From contig JBCCGI010000038.1 of NCBI GenBank assembly GCA_039029355.1, positions 10,569-74,568 of the forward strand: DNA of 64,000 bases, written 5' to 3'. The notes under the pieces are model-generated. The model was given only the letters and a program-made list of their open reading frames with translations, made no database searches and was not told where the DNA came from. The translations under genes were made by a program, and so were the position numbers. Shown here piece by piece: positions 43,814 to 52,859 of the stretch; the first letter of the stretch is position 1, and every line of letters begins with the position of its first letter. This stretch comes from JBCCGI01 sp039029355. GTDB lineage: Bacteria > Planctomycetota > UBA1135 > GCA-002686595.

Positions 43814-45658
43814 CTAGAGCTGAATCTCAACCGCGGTCGAGACGTCCCAGGCCGTCGGGATGCCGGCGTCGAAGGTGAGCGCCTGCAGGTAGAGGGTCTG
43901 GCCGCCGCCGTTGCCGATGATGGCGTCGGGCAGCAGGATCTCGCCGTTGGCGTCGGTCGTGAAGCCAGCGGTCAGGATCGGGGTCGACGGGACGATGAAG
44001 CCGCCGAAGAGCGCGACCGGGCTGTTGACGTTGCCGAGCACCCAAGCCGAGGGCGAGCTGGCCGGCGCGCCGGTCAGCTTCGCGTCCGCGGAGTTGCCGA
44101 TCGTGGTGACGTCTTCGCCGCACACGGTCATGACCGAGAAGCCGGGGCCGCCGAAGCCGACGGACTTCTGGCAGACGACGCCGCCGTCCTGGGTGTAGAC
44201 GTCGGTGCCCGCCTCACGCGAGATGACCATGTCGAGGTCGGTGTCGTTGTCGATGTCGAACACCGCAACGTCGTGCGTGCCGCGCATGCTGTCGGTGGTC
44301 AGACCGACGACGCCGATCCAACCGGCGGACGAGGTGTTCTCGCGCTCCTCGCGCAGCACGATGTCCGTGCCGCCCGGGGTGCCGCCGAGGTTGTGGTAGA
44401 TGTGCAGGCGACGGTTGCCGCCGGGGATGTCGACGTCGATGTCGGTGTGGAGCGTGTCGCCCCAGCCGTCGCCATCGATGTCGACGATCAGGTTGTTGCT
44501 GGAGAAGCCGTCGTCGTTCCCCGAGAGGAAGTCGTACGTGAACGCCGAGCTCCAGATGACGCGACCGAGCGGGTCGACGCCGGTGTTGATGCGGTAGCGG
44601 TCGAGACCGTCATCGCTGAAGATCATGTCCAGGTCACCGTCCTGGTTCAGATCGCCGGCGTTGATGTGGTACGGCGCGAAGGTGTGGAACTTGTCCTGGA
44701 TGTCGAAGAAGCCCTCACCCGGCGCGAGGCCGGTGCCGTTGTAGATGATCCGGACGTCTTGCGGCGGGTTGAGCGCCGTCTGCTTCGCGATGTCGTTCAT
44801 GCCGTCGCCGTTGAAGTCGGCGATGACCGAGGCGGCGCCGAAGGCGGCCTGCAGCATGTCCGCGTCGAGGCGCAGCTGGCTCTCATCGGTGAAGAAGCCG
44901 CTGCCGTCGTTGATCAGCAGGCGGTCGTTCATGTCCGAGCCGGGGGGCTGGAACACGCCGCCGGCGCCGCTGGAGTCGTAGTCACCGAACCAGAGCTCCG
45001 GAAGGCCGTCGCCCGTGACGTCGCCGACCGCGACCGAGCAGAAGCGCGGGTTGGTCGGGTTGCCGGTGGTGAAGGAGACCATCTGCGGCATGCGCGCGTC
45101 CTGGTGCTCGAGGCCGAGCCAGGCGCCGGCGCCGTCGACGCCGAGGTTCATGTAGATCCGCGGGTGACCGACGTGCTTCGGGTCGCTGTCGCTGATCGTG
45201 GTCGCGGTGATGACGTCCAGCCAGGTGTCGCCGTCGACGTCCGCGACGAAGACGTCACGGTCGTTGGTCGCGGTCAGGAAGCCGTTGTCGCCCGCGACAT
45301 CCGACGCGGAGGCGAAGAGAGCCGTGCGATCCTGCAGCAGGCCCTCGTTGTTCATGAGGAGCAGGTTGGTCCGCTTGCCGGCGGACGTGAAGGGCTGCTT
45401 GCGAACGATGACCAGGTCGGTCCAGCCGTCCTTGTCCAGGTCGCCCCAGGCAAAGTCCGTCTCGGTGCCGGTGAGGCCGAAACCACTCGTGTCGCCCGGA
45501 AGCGTCGTGGTCTCGTTCGAGATGCTGGTCGGGTTCGGACCGAGCTTGGAGTTGTCCTGGGTGAACGAAGCCCACTGGTTATCGAACTGCGCGGACGCCA
45601 TTGAGGCGAAGCCAGTGGCCGCAACAGCAGCGCCGAAGCTGAGGGAAACCCGTCGCAT
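43814..45658 (-). CDS. Exported FG-GAP/VCBS repeat protein with recurrent C-terminal module
   Basis: The protein has 614 residues with signal peptide MRRVSLSFGAAVAATGFASMASAQ. Repeats include AWGDLDKDGWTDLVIV, VADVDGDTWLDVITA, AVGDVTGDGLPELWFG, VIADFNGDGMNDIAKQ, GDLNQDGDLDMIFSDD and VFDIDNDTDLDMVIS, the spacing of an integrin-like seven-blade propeller with Ca-binding loops. From about residue 495 the C-terminal module begins (CQKSVGFGGPGFSVMTVCGE) and runs to the end (LYLQALTFDAGIPTAWD). The organisation matches the proteins at 57702 and 61970. It is an extracellular protein of unknown ligand. Confidence 0.9.
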   Translation of the reverse strand: MRRVSLSFGAAVAATGFASMASAQFDNQWASFTQDNSKLGPNPTSISNETTTLPGDTSGFGLTGTETDFAWGDLDKDGWTDLVIVRKQPFTSAGKRTNLLLMNNEGLLQDRTALFASASDVAGDNGFLTATNDRDVFVADVDGDTWLDVITATTISDSDPKHVGHPRIYMNLGVDGAGAWLGLEHQDARMPQMVSFTTGNPTNPRFCSVAVGDVTGDGLPELWFGDYDSSGAGGVFQPPGSDMNDRLLINDGSGFFTDESQLRLDADMLQAAFGAASVIADFNGDGMNDIAKQTALNPPQDVRIIYNGTGLAPGEGFFDIQDKFHTFAPYHINAGDLNQDGDLDMIFSDDGLDRYRINTGVDPLGRVIWSSAFTYDFLSGNDDGFSSNNLIVDIDGDGWGDTLHTDIDVDIPGGNRRLHIYHNLGGTPGGTDIVLREERENTSSAGWIGVVGLTTDSMRGTHDVAVFDIDNDTDLDMVISREAGTDVYTQDGGVVCQKSVGFGGPGFSVMTVCGEDVTTIGNSADAKLTGAPASSPSAWVLGNVNSPVALFGGFIVPSTPILTAGFTTDANGEILLPDAIIGNGGGQTLYLQALTFDAGIPTAWDVSTAVEIQL

Positions 45659-45860
45659 TGCCGAGAACCTCTCTTGGGGTTGGGGTTTGGAGGGAAATTC
45701 GGAAGTCTAGAATCCTACCGAATAACCATGCATCCCGGTGTAGCCGGCGAGCGAAACTGACTGGTTTGGGCCCCTCCGCGGCGTAGGGAAGCCCCCCCGC
45801 GGCGACGGAGCGCGGCACCGCCTAGCCGACTTGCGAATTCGATACAAGCAAACGAATAGC

Positions 45861-45892
45861 GGGGCGCGACCCTCCCAAGAGGACCACGCCCC
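45861..45892 (-). terminator. Hairpin downstream of pilT
   Basis: A 14-bp stem with G-U pairs (GGGGCGTGGTCCTC / GAGGGTCGCGCCCC on the minus strand) and a 4-nt loop, followed by GCTATTCGTTTGCTTG, sits 37 bp after the pilT stop. Confidence 0.6.
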
Positions 45893-45928
45893 GCCGCTCT
45901 CTGCCGGGGGCCTGAATGTTGTGGCGGG

Positions 45929-47218
45929 CTAGTTCCCGCGGTTCTTGCGGAACTGCTCGAACGGATCGCCGGTGCCAGCCGCGCCGCCTCCGGCGCCTCC
46001 GCCGCTGAGCGGGCTCTGGGGCTCCTGGCTGGGGCTCGGCGGCGGCACGGCGCCCGCGGGCTCCTTGGTGCGCAGGTCGGCGCCCGGGTTGGCGGACTGG
46101 GCGGGCAGCGGCGCTCCGGGAGGCGGCGGCGCCGAGACGCCGGCAACCTCGAACGGCACGCCGATGCGCGCGAACTTCTCGAGCAGGTCGTCCTTCTCGA
46201 CGGCCTTGAGGTACGCCTCCTGGGGCTCGACCTCGCCCCGCTGGACCAGGTCCGCGAGCGTGTCGTTCAGGAGTCGCATGCCCTGCTTGCCGCCCGTCTG
46301 CATCGCGTTCTTGATCTGGAACGTCTTCCCCTCGCGGATCTGCGACGAGATGGCGTTGTTGACCACGAGCACCTCCAGCGCGGCCACGCGCCCCCCGCCT
46401 TGCTTCTTGCAGAGGGTCTGCGCGACGACGCCCTTGAGCGAGCTCGCCAGCATCGTGCGGATCTGCGCCTGACGCTCCTCGGGGAACTGGTCGATGATCC
46501 GGTCCACGGTCGACGGCGCGGTGGTCGTGTGCAGCGTGCCGAACACCAAGTGGCCCGTTTCGGCGGTTTCGAGCGCGATCTCGACCGTTTCCAGGTCGCG
46601 CATCTCGCCGACGAGCACGATGTCCGGATCCTCGCGCAGGGCGGCGCGGAGCGCGCGCTTGAAGCTCTGCGTGTGGATGCCGACCTCGCGCTGGTTGATC
46701 AGGCAGCGCTGGTTGTCGTGCACGAACTCGATCGGGTCCTCGATCGTGATCAGGTGGTCCGCGCGCGTCTTGTTGATGTGGTCGACCATCGCCGCGAGCG
46801 TGGTCGACTTGCCGCTACCGGTCGGTCCGGTGACGACGACGAGCCCCTTCGACAGGTTGCAGAACTGCAGCACCGACTCGGGCAGCCCGAGCTGATCGAC
46901 CGTCAGGATCTTCGACGGGATCAGGCGGAAGACCCCGCCGGGGCCCCGGTGGTCGCAGAAGAGGTTCGAGCGGAAGCGGCCGTAGCCGGGGAGCTGATAG
47001 GCGAAGTCGGTGTCGTTCTCCGCGGCGAACTGCTCGCGGTTGGCCTCCGGAGCTAGCTCGAGCAGCGCGTCGAGCAGGTCGTCTCCTTCGAGACGAAAGC
47101 CATCCAACGGAACCATGTCGCCGTTGAGGCGGAACATCGGGGCGGCGCCGGACGCGATGTGCAGGTCGGATGCCTTGATCTCGACCATCTTCCGGAACAG
47201 AACATCAAGCTTGGCCAT
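45929..47218 (-). CDS. pilT: Type IV pilus retraction ATPase PilT
   Basis: The protein has 429 residues. ATG 47218 is chosen because GAGGAG lies just upstream and because the product then starts MAKLDVLFRKMVEIKASDLH, the normal PilT N-terminus. Motifs: Walker A GPTGSGKST near 131, Asp box ITIEDPIEFVH, Walker B region VGEMRDLETVEIAL, His box TGHLVFGTLHTTTA, and AISSQIREGK corresponding to the AIRNLIRE retraction motif with changes. It powers pilus disassembly for twitching and surface sensing. Residues about 360-429 form a Pro/Gly/Ser-rich tail (PPPPGAPLPAQ, SGGGAGGGAAGTG) not found in standard ~345-residue PilT. No other pilus gene is nearby. Confidence 0.93.
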   Translation of the reverse strand: MAKLDVLFRKMVEIKASDLHIASGAAPMFRLNGDMVPLDGFRLEGDDLLDALLELAPEANREQFAAENDTDFAYQLPGYGRFRSNLFCDHRGPGGVFRLIPSKILTVDQLGLPESVLQFCNLSKGLVVVTGPTGSGKSTTLAAMVDHINKTRADHLITIEDPIEFVHDNQRCLINQREVGIHTQSFKRALRAALREDPDIVLVGEMRDLETVEIALETAETGHLVFGTLHTTTAPSTVDRIIDQFPEERQAQIRTMLASSLKGVVAQTLCKKQGGGRVAALEVLVVNNAISSQIREGKTFQIKNAMQTGGKQGMRLLNDTLADLVQRGEVEPQEAYLKAVEKDDLLEKFARIGVPFEVAGVSAPPPPGAPLPAQSANPGADLRTKEPAGAVPPPSPSQEPQSPLSGGGAGGGAAGTGDPFEQFRKNRGN

Positions 47219-47397
47219 GAAACTCCTCAGCCGGTTGGGGGGCAGGGGACCCGTGGATCCCCCCTTTCGGCAGGCTGCCAATCTTTCCTGAGCCGGCTCC
47301 GCGCTCCGCCGCCCCCTTGTCCGGTGGCCGGGGCCGTGCTGGACTCGTTCGACGGCCCGAAAATCGTTCCCAGGCCCCTCCGGACCGCGTCCAAGCC

Positions 47398-47757
47398 ATG
47401 GAAAAGGTCAACCTCGAAGCAAAGCTCGCCCGCATCCAGGAACACTGGAGCCCGCGCATCGTCGCCGCGCTCAACGGCCAGGAGGTCAAGCTCGCCAAGC
47501 TCCAGGGCGAGTTCGTCTGGCACTCCCACGCGGACGAGGACGAGCTCTTCCTCGTGCTGCGGGGCCGCCTGCGGCTGCTGTTCCGCGACGGCGAGGTCGA
47601 GCTGGCGGAGGGCGAGCTCTACGTCGTACCGCGCGGCGTAGAGCACAAGCCCGTGGCCGACGAGGAGGTCGAGGTGCTGCTCTTCGAGCCCGCCACGACC
47701 GTCAACACGGGCGAGCTGCGGAACGACCGCACGGTCGCGCGCCCCGAGTGGCTCTGA
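47398..47757 (+). CDS. Small cupin-domain protein
   Basis: The protein has 119 residues. ATG 47398 opens with MEKVNLEAKLARIQEHWSPR. It is a single cupin barrel: motif 1 HSHADEDELFLVLRGRLRL with metal-binding His42, His44 and Glu49-type ligands, and motif 2 LYVVPRGVEHKP with His83. This is a complete metal-binding set. Family members bind sugars or small ligands or act as isomerases or dioxygenases; this one is of the stand-alone 'cupin_2' kind with unknown substrate. It is cytoplasmic and convergent with the histidine phosphatase, with 9 bp between the stops. Confidence 0.88.
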   Translation: MEKVNLEAKLARIQEHWSPRIVAALNGQEVKLAKLQGEFVWHSHADEDELFLVLRGRLRLLFRDGEVELAEGELYVVPRGVEHKPVADEEVEVLLFEPATTVNTGELRNDRTVARPEWL

Positions 47758-47766
47758 CCCGCGCCC

Positions 47767-48333
47767 TCAGCGGCCGTAGCGGAGCTCGATCGTCTGCGCG
47801 GCCGTGCCTTCGGCGGCGGGCAGGATGACCTGCACGAGGCGGTCGTAGGCGTCGTGGGGGAACATCTCGCCGTAGGTGGCGTGCTGCTCTAGGTCGGCGA
47901 GCTGCCCCCCGCCCAGCTTGCGGACGAGCGCGGGCACGGTGTTCGAGTGCCCCGCGACGACGGCGATCGAGCCCGGGGGCAGCGCCCTCAGCGCCTCCGC
48001 CTGCGCGTCGCCTTCGCGCGCGCCGATATGCTTGACCTCTAGCCCCAACGCCTCGGCGAGCGGCCCGACCGTCGTGCCGGTGCGCACGAACTCGCTGGCG
48101 AACAGGTGCGTCACCCCGGCCTTGGCGAGCAGCCTGCTCAGCGCCGCGGCGCGCTCGCGCCCTTCCTCGGACAGCGCGGGGTCGCGCTCGGTCTTGGTCG
48201 AGCCGGCGGTCTCGGCGTGACGCACGAGGAACACGGTCACCGGCTTGCGCTCCTCCACGCCGGAGGAGGCTCCCGCGGCGAAGCACAGGGCGAGGGCGGC
48301 GGCGATGGTCCCGAGCAGCGTGATGAGCTTCAT
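47767..48333 (-). CDS. Exported histidine-phosphatase superfamily protein
   Basis: The protein has 188 residues. The N-terminus MKLITLLGTIAAALALCFAA is a signal peptide. The catalytic phosphohistidine motif is present as VFLVRHAETAG, the downstream Arg in FASEFVRTG, and the second His in VVAGHSNTVPAL. The size matches SixA/phosphoglycerate-mutase-like phosphatases, but the signal peptide points to a periplasmic enzyme acting on sugar phosphates or phosphoproteins outside the cytoplasm. The next gene upstream on the same strand is the lipoprotein at 48362, with 28 bp between them, so they are probably co-transcribed. Confidence 0.88.
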   Translation of the reverse strand: MKLITLLGTIAAALALCFAAGASSGVEERKPVTVFLVRHAETAGSTKTERDPALSEEGRERAAALSRLLAKAGVTHLFASEFVRTGTTVGPLAEALGLEVKHIGAREGDAQAEALRALPPGSIAVVAGHSNTVPALVRKLGGGQLADLEQHATYGEMFPHDAYDRLVQVILPAAEGTAAQTIELRYGR

Positions 48334-48361
48334 GGCGGCGAGTATAGCCGCCGCGCCGGCG

Positions 48362-49066
48362 CTAGCTCTCGGGCGCCTCGGGGAGCTGCTCGAGCACCAG
48401 CTTGACGGCCCGCTTGACGCGGCCCGTGTCCAGCAGCTGGTCGCGCCGCCGCAACCCCAGCCAGCGTCCGCCCCGCAGGATCGACGTCAGCTCGAGCCCG
48501 GCCAGCGCGTCGTGAACGACGTTGCCTTCAAGATCCTCGATCCACACCCGCAGCGAGGTGGCGTTGACCTCGCCCGCGTAGCCCGTCGAGCGGACGAGCG
48601 GGTCGCGCACGCCATCGGGGCCCTCGATGCTCTGGCGTACGCCGTCCCAGGTCGCGACGCCGTCGGCGAACCTCGCGACGCTCGGCACGATCTGGGCGTA
48701 GACGACGCCCTCGGCGGCGAAGCGCGTGGCCAGCGCCCCGTGCACCGAGATGCGCGCGCGGAAGCTCGCCTCGGTGATCTCGCCGGTCAGCGGATCGTAG
48801 ACGACGACGTCCTCGATGCCCTGGTAGAGGCTGGCGGTCACCAGGTCGTCGGCGAGGTTCCACCCGAGCTCCCCGAGTCCGCGCCGAAGCTGCCCATCGA
48901 GCTGCGCCGCGCCGGCGGCGTCACGCCCCTCGGCGGGGAACGGCGCGACGCCGAGCACGGGCGCGCCGGGGTCCGGCCCTTGCGGCCCGGTCCCGCGCGA
49001 GCGCGAGGCGCACGCGGTGAGAGCGACGAGGGTCAGCGCGGCAAGAGCGAGGGGGCGGAGCGTCAT
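48362..49066 (-). CDS. Predicted lipoprotein of unknown function
   Basis: The protein has 234 residues. The signal peptide ends LVALTACAS, a standard lipobox. The mature part starts with a Pro/Gly-rich linker and continues with an alpha/beta domain (RRGLGELGWNLADDLVTASL, AEGVVYAQIVPSVARFADG, SLRVWIEDLEGNVVHDALAG). That design is reminiscent of lipoproteins whose domain resembles TolB-N or CsgG-like folds, but I cannot assign a family. It lies 28 bp upstream of the exported histidine phosphatase on the same strand and is probably in one operon. Confidence 0.68.
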   Translation of the reverse strand: MTLRPLALAALTLVALTACASRSRGTGPQGPDPGAPVLGVAPFPAEGRDAAGAAQLDGQLRRGLGELGWNLADDLVTASLYQGIEDVVVYDPLTGEITEASFRARISVHGALATRFAAEGVVYAQIVPSVARFADGVATWDGVRQSIEGPDGVRDPLVRSTGYAGEVNATSLRVWIEDLEGNVVHDALAGLELTSILRGGRWLGLRRRDQLLDTGRVKRAVKLVLEQLPEAPES

Positions 49067-49457
49067 GACCGGGGGGGAACCTCAGTCTGCGCAGGCGGGC
49101 CGCCGGCTGTCGAGAGTCGGTCTCGTTACCCCCTCCTGGAGCCCGCAAACGCGGTTTCGGGTGCCGCCCTCGTGAGAGGCGATTAATTCGGCGCGAGGCT
49201 TTGTCGCGGCCGGCCGACTCCCCGATAGCCGGGGGTGGGGAGATGTGGACGCCGGAGGCAGCCGGGGGGAGGGTGCAGTGACGAAAGCGGAACGTCGGGC
49301 CGAGCGAGCCAGGGCTATCATGTGGAGCGTTCCCGGGCGCGGGGGGGTCCGCTCACCCTCCTCCGGCCGCGCGGGGGATGTCGGAACACGACCCAACGCG
49401 CGCGGACCGGCCGGCACGCGACGCCCCATCGCGACAGAGCACTTCGAACCTGGACCC
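49067..49457. other. Intergenic region between divergent lipoprotein genes (391 bp)
   Basis: It should carry two divergent promoters. One short less-GC-rich patch (GGCGATTAATTCGGCG near 49178-49193) is a candidate promoter element. The in-frame upstream extension of the plus-strand gene has no signal-like or conserved features and is not treated as coding. Confidence 0.35.
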
Positions 49458-51605
49458 ATGGCACGCAGGAACGGGCGGCGGCAACGACCGCTGCCGGCCA
49501 CACTCTCCCTTCGCGGCCGCCGTCTCGGCGCGCCGTCCGCTCTCCCCCTCGGGTTGACCCTAGCGCTGGCCGCGTGCGGCGGCGGAGGAGGAGGCGGAGA
49601 CAGCGCGGCACCGCCCGCCCCCCTGGCATCGGACTTCCCTCCGCCGCTTTCGGTGACGAACGCCGGGGTGATGACCGTGACCGGCACGACCGACGCGGTG
49701 CAGGAGATCTCCGCCCTCACGGTCAACGGCGTCACCGCGACGAGCGACGACGACTTCGCCACCTGGTCGGCAAGCATCCCGCTCTTCGAGGGCCTGAACG
49801 GCGTCGACGTGGACGCCTTCGGCGCCTCGGGCGCGCCGATCGCGTCGGAGCTCGTCGCGCAGATCACGCGCAAGTCGCTCCTCCCGAGCGAGCTGGAGGA
49901 CATCGCCTTCGATCCGGTCGGGGCGCGCCTGCTGGCGATCGACGCGCTGCTGCCGGCGTTGCTCTCCTACGACCTGATCACCGGCGAGCTCTCACTGGTT
50001 TCGGGGCTTACCGCGGGCTCGGGCGCGGACTTCGGCTTTCCGATCCGCGTCAGCACCGAGCCGGTCGCCAACGTCGCCTACGTCACGGACATCGACCCGC
50101 CGCAGATCCTCGCGGTCGACCTCGCGAGCGGCCTGCGCTGGGTGGTCGCCGACGCGACGACCGGGCTCGGTCCGGTGCTCGAGGCTCCCGGCGGCGTGAC
50201 GCCGGCGGAGTTGCCGGGCGAGATCCTGGTCATCGATGCGGGGCTGAACGCGCTCCTCCGCGTCGACGTGTTCACCGGCAACCGCACGCTGATCTCCGGC
50301 CCGTCGGTCGGGTCCGGTCCGACGCTGCTCATCCCGCGCGGGGTCCTGCTCGACTCCAGCGCCGGCCGCGCGTTGATCGTCGACTCCAGCGCCTCGTCGC
50401 TGGTGGCGGTCGACCTCGCCACCGGTGACCGCACGGTGCTCTCCGGCGCGGGCGTGGGCACGGGGCCCGAGCTCGCGACGCCGACCAGCCTCGACTGGCT
50501 GATCGCCCCCGGGCTGGTCCTGGTCAGCGACGCGTTCCAGAACGCGATCCTGGCGGTCGACCTCGCGACCGGCGACCGCACGGTGCTTTCGGACGAGAAC
50601 ACGGGCGTGGGGCCGAAGTACGACGTACCCGAGTCGGTCGTGAACGGCGCGCTGCCGGGGACGGCGTTCGTCGCCGACTCCTCGCTCGACGCGCTCCTGG
50701 CCGTCGATCTTGAGAACGGCGACCGGTTCCCGCTCTTCGACCTGTTCGTCGGCGAGGGGCCGCACCTCGACAAGCCGACGGGGATCGTGTTCGACGCCGC
50801 GAAAGGGCGCTCGCTGGTGATCGACCGCGGTGACTCCGCGGGCGCTCTTTTCGACGTCGACCGCGTCACGAGCGACCGCGAGATCCTGTCGGATCCCGGC
50901 GACTCCGCGCCGGTGGGGCTCGCGCTCGACGGGCCGCGGGTGCTCGCGGCGGACGAGGATGCACAGGCGTTGGTGTCGATCCACCTCAGCAGCGGCCAAT
51001 GGACGAAGGTCTCCGGCGGCGAGCTCGGGCTCGGGCCGGCCTTCGTCGCCCCCAGCGACGTGGCGCTCGCGCCTACGCCCGGCAGCGCGCTGGTGTCGGA
51101 CGCGGGGAGCAACGCGGTGCTGCAGGTCGACCTGAGCACGGGCGACCGCTTCGCAGTGACCGGCGCCGGGGTCGGCGCGGGGCAGACGCTGGGCGACCCC
51201 GCCGGGTTGGCACTGCGCTCCGAGACCGAGCTGCTGCTCGTCGACTCGGGGCTCGCTGCGCTGCTCTCGGTCGACCTCGCCACCGGCGACCGTACGGTGC
51301 TCTCGAGCGGCTCGGTCGGCGAGGGCCCCTACCTGGTCGAGCCCACCGCCCTGGCGCTCGACGCCGCCGGCACCACGGCCTACGTCGTCGACTCCGAGCG
51401 CGGAGCGCTGTTCTCGATCGACCTCGCCACCGGCGAACGCGCGACGATCTCGGCCAGCGGCGAGGGCGGTGGCCCCAACCTGCTCGAGCCCCTCGGCGTG
51501 GCGCTCGACGAGCAGGCGGGGCTGGCTCTCGTCGCCGACCACGGGCGCAACGCGGTCGTCGCGATCGACCTCGCCACCGGCGAGCGCGTGCTGCAGTCGC
51601 GCTGA
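49458..51605 (+). CDS. Lipoprotein with repeated NHL/SMP-30-like beta-propeller blades
   Basis: The protein has 715 residues. ATG 49458 gives a long Arg-rich n-region and then LGLTLALAACGGGGGGG, a lipobox followed by a Gly linker. The body is built from about ten ~50-residue repeats of the type 'ILAVDLATGDRTVLS...GVG.GP.L..P..L..D...G.ALVVDS', for example VAVDLATGDRTVLSGAGVG, LAVDLATGDRTVLSDENTG, LSVDLATGDRTVLSSGSVG and FSIDLATGERATISASGEG. The spacing fits propeller blades. It is probably attached to the outer membrane and binds a ligand or partner. Its stop abuts the stop of the convergent regulator gene. Confidence 0.85.
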   Translation: MARRNGRRQRPLPATLSLRGRRLGAPSALPLGLTLALAACGGGGGGGDSAAPPAPLASDFPPPLSVTNAGVMTVTGTTDAVQEISALTVNGVTATSDDDFATWSASIPLFEGLNGVDVDAFGASGAPIASELVAQITRKSLLPSELEDIAFDPVGARLLAIDALLPALLSYDLITGELSLVSGLTAGSGADFGFPIRVSTEPVANVAYVTDIDPPQILAVDLASGLRWVVADATTGLGPVLEAPGGVTPAELPGEILVIDAGLNALLRVDVFTGNRTLISGPSVGSGPTLLIPRGVLLDSSAGRALIVDSSASSLVAVDLATGDRTVLSGAGVGTGPELATPTSLDWLIAPGLVLVSDAFQNAILAVDLATGDRTVLSDENTGVGPKYDVPESVVNGALPGTAFVADSSLDALLAVDLENGDRFPLFDLFVGEGPHLDKPTGIVFDAAKGRSLVIDRGDSAGALFDVDRVTSDREILSDPGDSAPVGLALDGPRVLAADEDAQALVSIHLSSGQWTKVSGGELGLGPAFVAPSDVALAPTPGSALVSDAGSNAVLQVDLSTGDRFAVTGAGVGAGQTLGDPAGLALRSETELLLVDSGLAALLSVDLATGDRTVLSSGSVGEGPYLVEPTALALDAAGTTAYVVDSERGALFSIDLATGERATISASGEGGGPNLLEPLGVALDEQAGLALVADHGRNAVVAIDLATGERVLQSR

Positions 51606-52859
51606 TCAGCGCAGCAGCAGCAGATAGTCGCGGGCGCAGCGGTAGCCGCCCGAGGTCACGCTCTCGAGGACCTCGTGCCGCTTCAGGCCGGAGCGGATGC
51701 GGGAGGCGTACGTGTTGACCGCCGACGGCATGGCGAGCTCGGCGCGCACGATCTCGTGGCTCTCCACCGCGTCGCCGCGGCGCGCGATGAAGCGCAGCAT
51801 GCGGTAGGCGACGCTGTCGAACGCCAGCGCCGCGTCCTCGGAGGTGACGCGGTGCCACTCCCACGCGTCGGCCTCGGCCTCGCCGCCGGCGCGCAGCGCG
51901 GCCAGGTTCCGGGCGGTGATCTCCTTGAGCACCTGGGTCGCCGGCCGCCGCTTGCCGGTCGCCGGCGCGGGGGCGTCCCAGCCGCCCTCCAGGGCCCAGG
52001 CCGGGCGGTCGCGGTGCTCGAAGACCTCGATCGTGCGCGTCGTCTCGTCGATGAGCAGCGGTCCCGCGTGCGCGGGGTTCCAGGTGCCTTCGACCGGGTC
52101 GTCCGGGTCCTGCGCGACGCGGCGCGCCACCGCGCGCAGCCGGTCGCGCGCGGCGGCCTCGAAGCCCGCGCGCAGGCCTTCGAGGTCGGCGCGGTCGAGC
52201 GTCCCGCCCCGCGCGTCGCTGCCCAGGCGCTGCTCGTACTCGATGCGCTCGCCGTCCGACGAGCCGGTCAGCTCAGCGACGAGCCGGTCGATGTGCGCGC
52301 GGTCGCGGAAGTCGTCGATCCAGCCGCGCCGCAGGAAGCGGGCGAGGTCGGCCTTCTGCTCGGTGGTCCAGTCCTTCTGCGCGCTGATCCCGACGATCCG
52401 CACGCGCTCCTTCCGCCCGGCGCGCAGCAAGAGCTCGCCGTAGCGCGCCGCGAACTGCAGCGTCATGCCGTTCTTGTTCTCGTCCAGCGCCCAAGCGGTG
52501 TTCAGCTGGTCGTCCCAGAGCACCAGTACGTGCGCGTGCGGGTTGCCGGATACGATCCGGTCGAGCAGCTGGTAGAGCACCTCGACGTCGGAGTACGCGC
52601 CGCGGTCGGCGAAGATCCGTTCGCGGAACTCCGGGTAGTCCTCGCGCAGGTCGTCGGCTTGCCCCCACTCCTCCGGCTTGCCGACCAGGATCGCGAGCGG
52701 GAGGATGCGCTCTCCCAGCGCTAGATCCGGCCGATCGACGGCGTGCGCGCGGGTCTTGCCGGTGCTGACGACGGTCAGGGCGTCGAAGAGCTCGAAGACG
52801 CGCCGCGCCTCGTTCTCGACGAGCACGACGACCCAGCGGCGTGTGGAGTGGATGGTCAT
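51606..52859 (-). CDS. Response-regulator-like protein with atypical receiver domain and OmpR-type winged helix
   Basis: The protein has 417 residues from ATG 52859, where ATGA overlaps the stop of the kinase-like gene. The N-terminal ~165 residues follow receiver secondary structure: strand 1 RRWVVVLVENEARR (Glu where receivers have Asp-Asp), a strand 3 candidate HVLVLWDDQLN with an Asp that could accept phosphate, and VRIVGISAQKD then GWIDDFRDRAHIDRLVAEL in place of the usual 'G..dfl.KP' so the conserved Lys is missing. The C-terminal ~80 residues are an OmpR/PhoB-like winged helix: YRMLRFIARRGDAVESHEIV, NTYASRIRSGLKRHEV, SVTSGGYRC. The ~170-residue middle domain is unrecognised. It is a likely transcription regulator paired with the upstream sensor. 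Confidence 0.68.
   Translation of the reverse strand: MTIHSTRRWVVVLVENEARRVFELFDALTVVSTGKTRAHAVDRPDLALGERILPLAILVGKPEEWGQADDLREDYPEFRERIFADRGAYSDVEVLYQLLDRIVSGNPHAHVLVLWDDQLNTAWALDENKNGMTLQFAARYGELLLRAGRKERVRIVGISAQKDWTTEQKADLARFLRRGWIDDFRDRAHIDRLVAELTGSSDGERIEYEQRLGSDARGGTLDRADLEGLRAGFEAAARDRLRAVARRVAQDPDDPVEGTWNPAHAGPLLIDETTRTIEVFEHRDRPAWALEGGWDAPAPATGKRRPATQVLKEITARNLAALRAGGEAEADAWEWHRVTSEDAALAFDSVAYRMLRFIARRGDAVESHEIVRAELAMPSAVNTYASRIRSGLKRHEVLESVTSGGYRCARDYLLLLR

Noticed and set aside
49245..49457. 71-codon extension of the propeller lipoprotein
   Set aside because: It would place the signal peptide far inside the protein and shows no conserved features. The lipobox only makes sense with a start at 49458.
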